A stretch of 64,000 bases of DNA. Origin: JAIBJN01 sp963775395 (lineage in GTDB: Bacteria > Actinomycetota > Thermoleophilia > Gaiellales > Gaiellaceae). Shown here piece after piece: positions 42,311-49,875 of the stretch (positions are counted from its first letter, which is position 1; the number at the start of each line of letters is the position of its first letter). The stretch spans positions 128,305-192,304 of the forward strand of contig CAVZIX010000008.1 in NCBI GenBank assembly GCA_963775395.1. Reading direction: 5' to 3'. Under the pieces are notes generated by a model that saw nothing but the letters and a program-made list of their open reading frames with translations, did not search any database and was not told where the DNA came from. The translations under genes were made by a program, and so were the position numbers.

Positions 42311-42319
42311 CCTCGTAAA

Positions 42320-42343
42320 AGCCCCGCTCCTGGCGGGGTTTTT
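42320..42343 (+). terminator. Rho-independent terminator after tRNA-Gln
   Basis: CCCCGC-TCCTG-GCGGGG stem-loop followed by TTTTT, preceded by AAAA. It is a textbook intrinsic terminator ten bases downstream of the tRNA. Confidence 0.9.
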
Positions 42344-42483
42344 CACGTCTGAGGAGCGAGACCCCAGCTGCGCTCATGGGCGGCGAAGAAGTCGTCGACG
42401 CGGGCGAGCCCACCCCGACAGTGCGCGGGGTCACGGAAGGTGTGACAATCGGCCTCCACAGAGCCGAGGGAAGGAGAAAAGGC

Positions 42484-42870
42484 ATGGGCACCCAGCTCCG
42501 GGGATGGCGCTCGTTCGCGGGCATCGTCTTCTATCTCGTCGGGGCGTTCAACGTCATCGGAGGCCTCGCGGCCATCTTCAAGGACGAGTTCTTCATCGCC
42601 TCCGACGACCAGCTGCTCGTCGTCGACTACACGGCCTGGGGCTGGTTCCTTCTCATCCTCGGCGTCGTCCAGCTGATTGTCGGCGCGGGCATCCTCAAGA
42701 ACCGCGGCTGGGCGCGCGGGGTCGGCGTCGTGCTCTCGATGCTGAGCGCGGTGATGCACATTGCCTTCCTGGTGGCGTTCCCGATCTTTGGTCTCGTCAC
42801 GATCTCGCTCTCGATTGCCGTGGTATACGGGCTGGTCGTGCCGTCCGACCCGGACGAAGCGCGCGTGTAG
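42484..42870 (+). CDS. Four-helix membrane protein (DUF7144-like)
   Basis: A 128-residue integral membrane protein with four hydrophobic helices. It opens GWRSFAGIVFYLVGAFNVIGGLAAI and has a WGWFLLILGVVQLIVGAGIL second segment. The pattern is that of a widespread actinobacterial family of unknown function, called DUF7144 here from memory. The ATG at 42484 has a strong AAGGAG ribosome binding site about 10 bases upstream, unlike the leaderless genes. The in-frame reading from 42376 is not supported. Confidence 0.7.
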   Translation: MGTQLRGWRSFAGIVFYLVGAFNVIGGLAAIFKDEFFIASDDQLLVVDYTAWGWFLLILGVVQLIVGAGILKNRGWARGVGVVLSMLSAVMHIAFLVAFPIFGLVTISLSIAVVYGLVVPSDPDEARV

Positions 42871-42879
42871 CGCCCGGCG

Positions 42880-43611
42880 ATGGGTGCGGCCTTCGGCTGG
42901 GGCCTGCTCGCCGCGTCGTCGCTTCTGATCGGCGGGCTGCTCGTCCTGCGCGTGCAGGTGAGCGACCGTGTGCTCGGCCTGATCATGGCCTTCGGCGCCG
43001 GGGTGCTGATCAGCGCCGTTGCCTACGAGCTCGTCGACGAGGCGTTCACGACCAGCCATGGCGCGGGCGGCATCGCCCTCGGGCTTCCGGCCGGTGCGCT
43101 CGTCTTCTTCCTCGGCGACGAGGTCATCGACCGCATGGGCGGGTCGGATCGCAAGAGCATGTCCGGCAAGCAGGAGGCGGGGACGGCGCTCGCAATCGTC
43201 CTCGGCATCGTTCTGGACGGCATCCCGGAGTCGGTGGTCATCGGGCTCACCCTGCTCCAGGGCGGGGGCGTCGGCGCCGCGATGCTCGTCGCGGTGTTCC
43301 TCTCGAACCTTCCCGAGGCCGTCGCGGCGACGACCGGCCTGCGAACGGCAGGGTGGCGGACCCGCAACGTCCTCGGCCTCTGGCTCGTCGTCATGCTCGT
43401 GTCCGCCCTGGCCTCCCTCGCCGGCTACGGGCTCTTCGGCGACGCGTCGCCGAACACGATCGCGTTCGTCCTCTCGTTCGCGGCCGGCGCCATCCTGACG
43501 ATGCTGGCCGACACGATGATGCCCGAGGCCTTTGCACGCGGCGGGAAGATGGTCGGCCTGGCGACGACGCTCGGCTTCGGCCTGGCGTACGCGATCTCCG
43601 CGCTCGAATAG
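42880..43611 (+). CDS. ZIP-family divalent metal transporter
   Basis: A 243-residue membrane protein with eight hydrophobic segments. The helix IV metal motif LGIVLDGIPESVVIGL and the helix V motif FLSNLPEAVAATTG match ZIP transporters, though the usual HxxPEG is here DGIPES and the second His is absent, as in a known bacterial ZIP subgroup. A short His-poor loop joins helices III and IV. The substrate (Zn, Fe, Mn) is undefined. Confidence 0.82.
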   Translation: MGAAFGWGLLAASSLLIGGLLVLRVQVSDRVLGLIMAFGAGVLISAVAYELVDEAFTTSHGAGGIALGLPAGALVFFLGDEVIDRMGGSDRKSMSGKQEAGTALAIVLGIVLDGIPESVVIGLTLLQGGGVGAAMLVAVFLSNLPEAVAATTGLRTAGWRTRNVLGLWLVVMLVSALASLAGYGLFGDASPNTIAFVLSFAAGAILTMLADTMMPEAFARGGKMVGLATTLGFGLAYAISALE

Positions 43612-44226
43612 GCCGGACCAAAGATGACCCGCGCCGGAGCACGATGGCGGCCCTCGATGTCGGCCGCGTTTAGGTGGCGCTCCCCGCGGGTCGACAGCAG
43701 TGTCCCGCTCGAGCTGCACCGCGTCAACCAGGCTCCCCCTTCGTGAGCACGCAAGTTCCTGCCAGGAGGACGATCCTGAGATCGTCGGGGTCAGCCAGGC
43801 GGCCCCGGCAGGGATGGTCGCGTCGGGCCGTAGCTCGCGACCGTTCCGCGGGGGCGGGGCCCCATTTGGCGTCCGCCCCCACCCACCGTTCCGAACTTTG
43901 GTCTAGGTAAACCCTCGACCTCGGAAGCGTTGCCGCCCCCGGCTGACGTGTGAGATAAGCGTGCGGTTCCCGAGCGCCTTCGGGATTCGCCGCGTGAGGG
44001 GAGCACGGCGGAAGGACTCGGGCGCGATAGGGAGGCTCGGCGTTCGGGCCGCAGGACGCCGGGCCTCCTTCTGCCCTCTTGCGGCCGCCCGTTACGCCTT
44101 GCAATTCCAGTGCGCACCAAGGCTTTCCGATCGTCCGTCGGAAGCGAGCGCACGGGAGAGGTCGGCGCCCGGCCTCTCTCGCTACGAGGCCGACGTTTCG
44201 AGCGATCGGCTACTCTGTCCCCCGAC
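43612..44226. other. 615-base region without a convincing gene
   Basis: Open frames here on both strands lack the GC-rich third-position bias of neighbouring genes and have no recognisable products. The stretch is relatively AT-richer around 43880-43960. A GC hairpin (CGGGGGCGGGGCCCC) lies near 43850. Nothing else was identified up to the tRNA-Glu promoter. Confidence 0.6.
44211..44216 (+). promoter_or_regulatory. Putative -10 box of tRNA-Glu
   Basis: TACTCT ending ten bases before tRNA-Glu. Confidence 0.5.
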
Positions 44227-44299
44227 GGCGCATTCGTCTAGTGGCCTAGGACGCCGCCCTCTCACGGCGGTAGCACGGGTTCGAATCCCGTATGCGCCT
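44227..44299 (+). tRNA. tRNA-Glu (CTC)
   Basis: Acceptor stem GGCGCAT/ATGCGCC, anticodon stem CCGCC/GGCGG with loop CTCTCAC (anticodon CTC), and T-arm ACGGG-TTCGAAT-CCCGT are all intact. CCA is not encoded. The last 13 bases of the gene are repeated at 44726-44738, hinting at an attachment site. Confidence 0.95.
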
Positions 44300-44513
44300 T
44301 CCTTACGTTTCCCGCCTCCTTTGTAGTCCTTGCAACACGCGCAGGGCGTCCCGTGGGCTCGCATCGGTAAACAGGTCGGACACGCCGACCTTTCACGACG
44401 GCGAGGACGGACACCCACGTTCTCGGCGACGAGGAGCTCGACTACATTGGCCTGGTCGCGTGAGCCGCCCCTGCAGACCGTCGCGCCGGCGCTTCTTCCT
44501 GACAGGGAAGCGC

Positions 44514-44594
44514 TTAAGGCAGCTTGCGCCGAAGGTAGCGCTTGGTGACCTTCCAAGCCACCCAGCCAAAGAGCGCATACCGCCACTTGTTCAT
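44514..44594 (-). CDS. Candidate 26-residue amphipathic/membrane microprotein
   Basis: An ATG at 44594 opens a short frame rich in Trp, Tyr, Lys and Arg (MNKWRYALFGWVAWKV then KRYLRRKLP). It has one possible hydrophobic segment and a strongly basic tail. GGAG lies about ten bases upstream. Such microproteins occur in actinobacteria, but at this size chance cannot be excluded. Confidence 0.4.
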   Translation of the reverse strand: MNKWRYALFGWVAWKVTKRYLRRKLP

Positions 44595-44725
44595 GCTCGA
44601 TGAATCTCCGCAGTGTCCCTGACGGAAACGTCCGTCACCGGCAGGCCGGCTCGGCGTGCCCGCAGCGTGCCCCTTCCGTGGCCCCTCGACCGTCGCAACC
44701 CGCAGGTTTGCAGGGGGGCCTGAGC

Positions 44726-44738
44726 CCCGTATGCGCCT
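44726..44738 (+). repeat. Direct repeat of the tRNA-Glu 3' end
   Basis: CCCGTATGCGCCT is identical to 44287-44299 at the end of tRNA-Glu, 439 bases away in the same orientation. This is the arrangement left by integrases that use tRNA 3' ends. No integrase gene remains between the copies. Confidence 0.4.
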
Positions 44739-44839
44739 CTCAGGACCCATGCGGACTCCGCATGGTTGAAGCGGGTCAGGCGGGGGAATGCGCGTGGCGT
44801 GCGTACCCCGGTGCGCACCTCATGAGCGGGAGCGATTCG

Positions 44840-45277
44840 CTATTGCCCGTCGGGAACCGTGATCGCACCCGCCGGGGGCTGGGCCAGGTCAGTGGTTCGC
44901 AGGATCTCCTTACCGAACGGAACCAGAGCGGCGCCCGCCATCTTGAAATCGGCTACGCCGAGAGGGATGCCGATGATCGTCAGGCAGAGCAGGATGCCCG
45001 TCAGCAGATGGGCGAGCGCGAGCCACCATCCGGCGAGGATGAACCAGAGGATGTTGGCGATGACACTCAGCCCCTTGAGCCGCGTCGGACTTGGAACCAG
45101 CACCCGACCGAAGGGCCAGAGCGCATAGCCGGCGAGCTTGAACGCCTGCACTCCGAAGGGGATGCCGATAATCGTGATGCAGAGGATGAGGCCAGCAAGC
45201 ACGTAGGCAAGCGCGAGCCAAAACCCTGCCAGGACGAGCCAGATGATGTTGAGGACGGTCCGCAACTCGGAGAGCAT
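44840..45277 (-). CDS. YccF-family inner membrane protein
   Basis: A 145-residue protein built of two tandem similar repeats: VLNIIWLVLAGFWLALAYVLAGLILCITIIGIPFG and then VIANILWFILAGWWLALAHLLTGILLCLTIIGIPLG. This duplicated pattern is diagnostic of YccF (DUF307). The ATG at 45277 has an AAGGA site upstream. The function of the family is unknown; it is often stress-associated. Confidence 0.9.
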   Translation of the reverse strand: MLSELRTVLNIIWLVLAGFWLALAYVLAGLILCITIIGIPFGVQAFKLAGYALWPFGRVLVPSPTRLKGLSVIANILWFILAGWWLALAHLLTGILLCLTIIGIPLGVADFKMAGAALVPFGKEILRTTDLAQPPAGAITVPDGQ

Positions 45278-45388
45278 CACGCATCCTTGCGGCGGTGTCG
45301 AGCCGGCCGAGAGCTGGGATACAGGCCGCAAGGCTCCCTGGAGTACTCTGCCCGCGCCGCGGGTGTCCGCCTCTCCCCCCGCTGCCGC

Positions 45389-45724
45389 TCAGTCCGCGTC
45401 GGGCTCGCCTGAGCGCGGGTCCTCCCTGATGATCTCGTCCACGGCGACGACCTTCGCGACGAGGAGGAAACCCTCGTTCGCCTCGACGACCTTCTCGATC
45501 TCCGGGCGCTCGTGCCCGGGTGCGACCACGAACACCGTCGCCCGGGAACGGACGCGCTCGTACTCATCGTTCGTGAGCTCGACGATCTTGGTGCAGGCCA
45601 TCTCGCTGCACTCGCACAGGTAGTCGGTCGTCTTGGACCACGGGACGGACATCTCGTCGAGACGCTCGTTGATCTCGCGGAAAAGAATTTCGTTCTTGGC
45701 GAGACGTTCGTCGGAGAGGGACAC
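45389..45724 (-). CDS. Conserved actinobacterial hypothetical protein
   Basis: A 111-residue soluble protein. The N-terminus is helical (ERLAKNEILFREINERLDEM), then a Cys pair YLCECSEMACTKIVELTNDEYERVR and a beta-strand VFVVAPGHERPEIEKVVEANEGFLLVAKV. I recognise the pattern as a common uncharacterised actinobacterial protein but can give no function. The CEC...C cluster could bind metal. The start is GTG. Confidence 0.65.
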   Translation of the reverse strand: MSLSDERLAKNEILFREINERLDEMSVPWSKTTDYLCECSEMACTKIVELTNDEYERVRSRATVFVVAPGHERPEIEKVVEANEGFLLVAKVVAVDEIIREDPRSGEPDAD

Positions 45725-45886
45725 CGCGGCTCCCTTCTCCCCCCGTACATGCCACCCGCTTATCTGGCTCGCCAGGAACGTCCCTGGACGGTGAGCTCAG
45801 CTCCACCCCCTGAGTTCCCTCTGACGGCGCCGGACAAACGCAGCGCTGGTCGCCCCAGTCCACCCCTGCGAAGCGTGCGACCCCGG

Positions 45887-46201
45887 TCAGCCGAGCTTCA
45901 CGGCCGTCCCGCTCGCAGCGACCATCAGCATGGAGCCGCCCACGCTCTCGTAGTCGATGTCGATCGAGACGATCGCGTCGGCGCCGAGCTCTTCGGCCTT
46001 GCCGCCCAGCTCCTCGATCACCTCGCCGACGGCCTGCGCAATCTCCTTCTCGTAGGACTTCGACCGTCCGCCGACGATGTTGCGGAAGCCGGCGGTGATG
46101 TCCTTGCCGAGGTGGGTGCCCATGATCGCCTGCGAGGAGACGACTCCGAGGTAGCGCTCGACCGGACGGCCTTCGACGCCCGGGCCCGTGGTGACGATCA
46201 T
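45887..46201 (-). CDS. YbjQ/UPF0145 family protein
   Basis: A 104-residue protein with GVVSSQAIMGTHLGKDITAGFRNIVGGRSKSYEKEI and LGADAIVSIDIDYESVGGSMLMVAASGTAV, the two hallmark blocks of the YbjQ (heavy-metal-binding-like) family. The ATG at 46201 follows AAAGGAG at a good distance. The family assembles into pentamers; its role is not known. Confidence 0.92.
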   Translation of the reverse strand: MIVTTGPGVEGRPVERYLGVVSSQAIMGTHLGKDITAGFRNIVGGRSKSYEKEIAQAVGEVIEELGGKAEELGADAIVSIDIDYESVGGSMLMVAASGTAVKLG

Positions 46202-46259
46202 CCGCTGCTCCTTTCGCGAGGATAGAAGTGTCGCTTGTGGGGTGTGCACGGGAGCGGCA

Positions 46260-46265
46260 TATACT
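46260..46265 (+). promoter_or_regulatory. Putative -10 box upstream of the DUF6325-like gene
   Basis: TATACT with TTGTGG 19 bases upstream (46235-46240). The gene start is at 46353, leaving an 80-base leader that contains a good AAAGGAG site. Confidence 0.4.
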
Positions 46266-46352
46266 GGCGCAGCGGAACGAGAAGGCGGGCCCCCGGCCGG
46301 CGTTCCGTTCGACCACCGCTTCAGCTGGAGCGTCCCAAAAAGGAGAAGTTAA

Positions 46353-46766
46353 ATGGCAGTCGGCCCCGTCGACGTATACATCATTGGCTTTCCGGGCAAC
46401 AAGTTTTCCGGGCGTATCGCCCCGGCGATCATGGAGCTCGTCGAGAACGGCACGATCCGAGTGCTCGATCTGCTCTTCGTGATGAAGGATGCAGACGGCA
46501 CCGTGACCACACTCGAGGCTGAGGACCTCGACGAGGAGGGCGCGGGCCTCGTCGCCATCAGCGTCGAGCAGCCTGGTGCGTTGGGGCCCGAGGACGCCGA
46601 GGAGGTCGGCGACGATCTCCCGTCCAACAGCGCGGCGCTCCTGATCGCATTCGAGAACCTCTGGGCCGCGAAGGTGGTCGACGCCCTCCAGGCTGCGGAC
46701 GCCGTGTTGATCGACTCGATCCGGATCCCCGCCGACGTCGTGGCGGCCGCGGTCGACGCAAGCTAG
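46353..46766 (+). CDS. DUF6325-like stress-associated protein
   Basis: A 137-residue acidic protein. GPVDVYIIGFPGNKFSGRIAPAIMELVENGTIRVLDLLFVMKDADG matches the common family beside SHOCT proteins that I know as DUF6325. AAAAGGAG precedes the ATG at 46353. It is followed after 30 bases by the SHOCT gene, so the two form a pair. Function is unknown. Confidence 0.75.
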   Translation: MAVGPVDVYIIGFPGNKFSGRIAPAIMELVENGTIRVLDLLFVMKDADGTVTTLEAEDLDEEGAGLVAISVEQPGALGPEDAEEVGDDLPSNSAALLIAFENLWAAKVVDALQAADAVLIDSIRIPADVVAAAVDAS

Positions 46767-46796
46767 ACCGTCCATTTCGAGATCGAAAGGAGCGAC

Positions 46797-47057
46797 ATGG
46801 GACTTGTTCGTATGGCAGCCCGCACCGCCGTCGTCGCGGGAACCGCCACCGCGGTGTCCGGACGCGTGGCCCGTCGTCAGTCCGCCAGGTATGCGGAGGA
46901 GGACGCGCAGCAGTACCAGCAGCAGGCACAGGCACCGCCACCGGAACCGGAGGACGACTCGGCCGCACAGCTGCAGAACCTGGCTCAGCTTCACTCCCAG
47001 GGTGTGCTCACCGATGAGGAGTTCGCTGCAGCCAAGGCCAAGATCCTCGGAATCTGA
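46797..47057 (+). CDS. SHOCT-domain small protein
   Basis: An 86-residue protein with an N-terminal helix (RMAARTAVVAGTATAVSG), a Gln-rich linker and a C-terminal SHOCT domain (LQNLAQLHSQGVLTDEEFAAAKAKILG). AAAGGAG precedes the ATG. SHOCT domains are short membrane-associated modules of unknown role, and this arrangement with the DUF6325-like gene is frequent. Confidence 0.88.
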   Translation: MGLVRMAARTAVVAGTATAVSGRVARRQSARYAEEDAQQYQQQAQAPPPEPEDDSAAQLQNLAQLHSQGVLTDEEFAAAKAKILGI

Positions 47058-47073
47058 GCGACCACGCGGGCCG

Positions 47074-47814
47074 GTGAGGCACGCCGAGGCGTACTCGCGG
47101 CTGGCAGGGGTCTACGACGAAATGGTCGTCGACCCCTGCCATGACCGCTGCGCCGCGTTCCTCCACGATCTCTGGAGCGCCGACCCGGAAGGCGTACGCT
47201 CCGTGCTCGATCTCTGCTGCGGCACCGGCCTCCTCGCGAGCGAGCTGATCGCACGGGGCTACCGGGTCGTCGGCGTCGACGCATCCGAGGCGATGCTGGC
47301 GCGCGCTCGCGAACGCCTCGGCCCTGAAGTGACATTGAGCCGCATGACTCTCCCGGAGCTCGCGGGCGAAGAGGTCTTCGACGCGGCGGTCTGCACGTTC
47401 GACGGCTTCAACTACCTCACTCCGGACGAGTTGCGACGAACGATGACCGCGGTGGCCCTCCGGCTTCGGCCGGCAGGATGGCTCGTCTTCGACCTCCACA
47501 CTGACGGGATGATGAACTTCACCATCTCCAACTCCTTCGTCGCGGGTGAATCGGCCGGGGACGGCTTCGTGATCAGCAGCACAGTGGATCCCGACGCCCG
47601 CACCTGCGACACCACGATCGAGCTCACTCGGCCCCGTGCCGGTGATTCCTTCAGCGAGCAGCACAGGCAGTACTTCCACACGGATGACGATGTCCGTGCC
47701 TCCCTGCAAGCCGCGGGCTTCGCGGTGACCGCGGTAGCCGAGGAGTACACGCACGAGCCGGCGGACGCCTCGACCCTCTGCGCGACGTGGACGGCACGGC
47801 GTCTACCGATGTGA
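47074..47814 (+). CDS. Class I SAM-dependent methyltransferase
   Basis: A 246-residue enzyme with motif I SVLDLCCGTGLLASELIARG, the acidic end VVGVDASEAMLARARERL and DAAVCTFDGFNYLTP. The C-terminal segment resembles small-molecule methyltransferases. The GTG start at 47074 gives the family N-terminus (AYSRLAGVYDEMV). It follows the SHOCT gene by 16 bases and may be co-transcribed. The substrate is unknown. Confidence 0.85.
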   Translation: MRHAEAYSRLAGVYDEMVVDPCHDRCAAFLHDLWSADPEGVRSVLDLCCGTGLLASELIARGYRVVGVDASEAMLARARERLGPEVTLSRMTLPELAGEEVFDAAVCTFDGFNYLTPDELRRTMTAVALRLRPAGWLVFDLHTDGMMNFTISNSFVAGESAGDGFVISSTVDPDARTCDTTIELTRPRAGDSFSEQHRQYFHTDDDVRASLQAAGFAVTAVAEEYTHEPADASTLCATWTARRLPM

Positions 47815-47941
47815 TCTTCTGGGCCGACGGGAGGCCGGGAGCGCTCGCGAGATCCCTACGCGAGCTCCTGGCCGGCAGGAGATCCGTCACCTAGCGACGT
47901 AGTCCTACCGGCCACGAACGAACGGGAAGGTCGAACGGTTC

Positions 47942-48331
47942 CTAGCCGAGCGCCTTCGCCTTGATCTGGTCGTACTCGGCCTGCGAGATGGCGCCGGAGT
48001 CGAGCAGCTGCTTCGCCTTTTCGATCTCGCCCGCGGCTCCGCCGGACACCGTTTTCACGTAGTCGTCGAACTGCGCCTGTTGGGCGTGCGCGCGTTCGAC
48101 GTTCCTCTCGTTCATCCCGTCGTGGTTGACGATCAGGTAGATCAGGACGCCAAGGAACGGGGTGAGGATGAGGAACACGATCCAGAGCGCCTTCTTCCCT
48201 CCTCCGATGTCGCGTCGGCGAAAGATGTCGGCGAACATCGTGATCAGAATCCAGAACCAGATCACCCATGCGAAGAACACGAGCAGTGTCCACAGGACTG
48301 ACAGGAACGGGTAGTCGGCTGCAAAGGGCAC
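47942..48331 (-). CDS. PLDc_N/SHOCT membrane protein
   Basis: A 129-residue protein with two membrane helices (FLSVLWTLLVFFAWVIWFWILITMFADIF and KALWIVFLILTPFLGVLIYLIV), the PLDc_N pattern with the RRRDIGGGKKALW loop. A C-terminal SHOCT motif IEKAKQLLDSGAISQAEYDQIKAKAL follows. AGGAGG about nine bases before the GTG fixes the start. The longer reading to 48643 belongs to a different broken gene. Confidence 0.85.
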   Translation of the reverse strand: MPFAADYPFLSVLWTLLVFFAWVIWFWILITMFADIFRRRDIGGGKKALWIVFLILTPFLGVLIYLIVNHDGMNERNVERAHAQQAQFDDYVKTVSGGAAGEIEKAKQLLDSGAISQAEYDQIKAKALG

Positions 48332-48449
48332 TTCGAGGGGCCTCCTCTCGCTGGGAGCGCGATTATCTACCTTCGCGCGCAAGCATTCCAGCGACAGGTG
48401 ATGACTGCGGGCGCCGGACCGGCCGGCGCCCCCAGTCGAGTCCGGATCA

Positions 48450-48876
48450 GCGACGTTCAGATTGCCGCCCGCGAGCGCCTGCTCGAGGGTGCTGAATCCC
48501 GTCCACCTGGAGGAGTGGAGCAGTGTGTTCCCACTCCAGAGGGCGATGCCGATCGAGTCGTCTCCCGCGTCGGTGGCCATCACGTGCAGGACTACGTTGC
48601 TCGCGATCAGGATCGGCCGCCGCTGGTTCGTGACGTCGCGCAATGTGGCGGTCGCCCGGAAGTCGCCCTTCGCGAGCGAGGCCCCGAGCGAGTCGATGTC
48701 GCTGCTCGTGATCTCGTACGAGCGGCCGCCGGACGTGAAGAGAACTCGACCTGCCCCGACGGGCCGCTCGACGTCGTGAACTTGAAGGTCAACCCCCCCG
48801 AGCAGCCCTCTTCCTTCACCGGAAGGCGATAGTTGCGCCCTGGCTGGACCGGGTTTAGCGTGGCTTCAAACCCCAC
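48450..48876 (-). pseudogene. Broken gene of unknown function
   Basis: Third positions are strongly GC-biased on the minus strand in one frame from about 48876 to 48745 (GFEATLNPVQPGRNYRLPV, then GLTFKFTTSSGPSGQVEF). In a second frame they are biased from about 48743 to 48450 (FTSGGRSYEITSSDIDSLG, then NVVLHVMATDAGDDSIGIALWSGNTLL). A single deleted base near 48744 would unite them. A second change is needed to reach the TGA near 48450. No family was recognised. It may be decaying or mis-sequenced. Confidence 0.6.
48832..48856 (+). promoter_or_regulatory. Possible SigB/SigF-type promoter of the VOC gene
   Basis: GTTG (48832-48835), 15 bases, then GGGTTT (48851-48856) resembles the stress-sigma consensus GTTT-N15-GGGTAT. 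The VOC gene start is 36 bases downstream. Confidence 0.35.
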
Positions 48877-48891
48877 GAAGGGAGAGCGGAG

Positions 48892-49644
48892 ATGAGCACG
48901 GTGGAAACCGCAATCGGCCGCTTCGGCTGGCACGACCACAGGTCGTCCGATCCAGCAGCGGCGCAGCAGTTCTACACGGAGCTGCTCGGTTGGGAGCTCG
49001 AGATCTTCCCCATGGGCGAGTTCGAGTACCCGATGATCAAGGCGAACGACCAGACCCACGGCGGCTTCGGGCCCGTCGACGGGGACGAGCCCGCGCACTG
49101 GCTCGGGAGCATCGTCGTGGAGGATGTCGACGCGGCGGCCTCCAGGGTCGCCTCCGCCGGCGGAACCATTCTCGTCGAGCCGAGCGACATCGAGGGCGTG
49201 GGCCGCTGGTCGGTCGCGACGGATCCTCAGGGCGCGGTCTTCGCGCTCTTCCAGTCGGTGGACGCCCCGCCCTCGTCGGAGGGGGTCTTCGTCTGGGACG
49301 AGCTCGGGACGAGCGACATCGAGGCGGCGAAGCGCTTCTACGCCGAGGTCGCCGGCTGGGAGTCGTCCGATCAGGACATGGGCGAGGGTTTCATCTACAC
49401 GATCTTCCGCTCGAACGGCGTCGACCGCGCCGGTGCCTACCAGAGGCAGCCTGACATGCCGGGTGCCCCGGGCTGGCTCTCGTACGTCGCCGCCGCCGAC
49501 GTCGACGCTAGCCTCGAGCAGGCGACGGGCCTGGGCGCGACGACGATCACCGAGCCCATGGACATCCCGACTGTCGGCCGCATGGCGATCATCGCGGATC
49601 CCACGGGCGCAGTCGTCGGGCTCTACAAGCCGGAAGCGTCCTAG
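48892..49644 (+). CDS. Two-domain VOC (glyoxalase-fold) protein
   Basis: A 250-residue protein with two tandem VOC domains. The first is RFGWHDHRSSDPAAAQQFYTELLGW, the second is GVFVWDELGTSDIEAAKRFYAEVAGW, each ending with an ATDPQGAVFALFQ or IADPTGAVVGLYKP strand. GGAG lies close upstream of the ATG. The family includes isomerases and resistance proteins; which applies is unknown. A strong hairpin follows the stop codon. Confidence 0.85.
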   Translation: MSTVETAIGRFGWHDHRSSDPAAAQQFYTELLGWELEIFPMGEFEYPMIKANDQTHGGFGPVDGDEPAHWLGSIVVEDVDAAASRVASAGGTILVEPSDIEGVGRWSVATDPQGAVFALFQSVDAPPSSEGVFVWDELGTSDIEAAKRFYAEVAGWESSDQDMGEGFIYTIFRSNGVDRAGAYQRQPDMPGAPGWLSYVAAADVDASLEQATGLGATTITEPMDIPTVGRMAIIADPTGAVVGLYKPEAS

Positions 49645-49654
49645 CGAGACTCAG

Positions 49655-49679
49655 GGGCGGGGGCGTCACGCCCCCGCCC
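49655..49679. terminator. Strong GC hairpin after the VOC gene
   Basis: An 11-bp perfect stem (GGGCGGGGGCG / CGCCCCCGCCC) with a TCA loop begins 11 bases after the VOC stop. There is no T-tract, so it may be a Rho-type or mRNA-stabilising structure rather than a classic terminator. Confidence 0.7.
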
Positions 49680-49715
49680 TCGCCGCCCGCGTCGGTATTC
49701 TCCAATCCGACACAC

Positions 49716-49874
49716 ATGGGCGGCCTTTTCGCATACCTGGATCCCGGCTCGGGCTCGATGATCGTCCAGGCGGTCGTGGGCGGCGTCGCGGCCGTCGCGG
49801 TTGCGGGGAAGTTCTACTGGCGGCGGTTCCTGGGCTTCATCGGCATCCGAAGGAAGAACGACTCCTCTAGCTGA
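49716..49874 (+). CDS. YLDPGSGS small membrane protein (52 aa)
   Basis: Reads MGGLFAYLDPGSGSMIVQAV, then a hydrophobic Gly/Ala/Val helix (GGVAAVAVAGKFYW) and a basic tail. The YLDPGSGS motif followed by one helix recurs next to methyltransferase and sulfatase genes in envelope clusters. TATTCT lies 14 bases before the ATG. Its stop is one base from the next gene start. Function is unknown. Confidence 0.75.
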   Translation: MGGLFAYLDPGSGSMIVQAVVGGVAAVAVAGKFYWRRFLGFIGIRRKNDSSS

Positions 49875-49875
49875 C

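Noticed and set aside
43724..44326. Open frames between the ZIP gene and tRNA-Glu
   Set aside because: Both strands show frames over 100 codons, but with weak third-position bias, and one runs into the tRNA.
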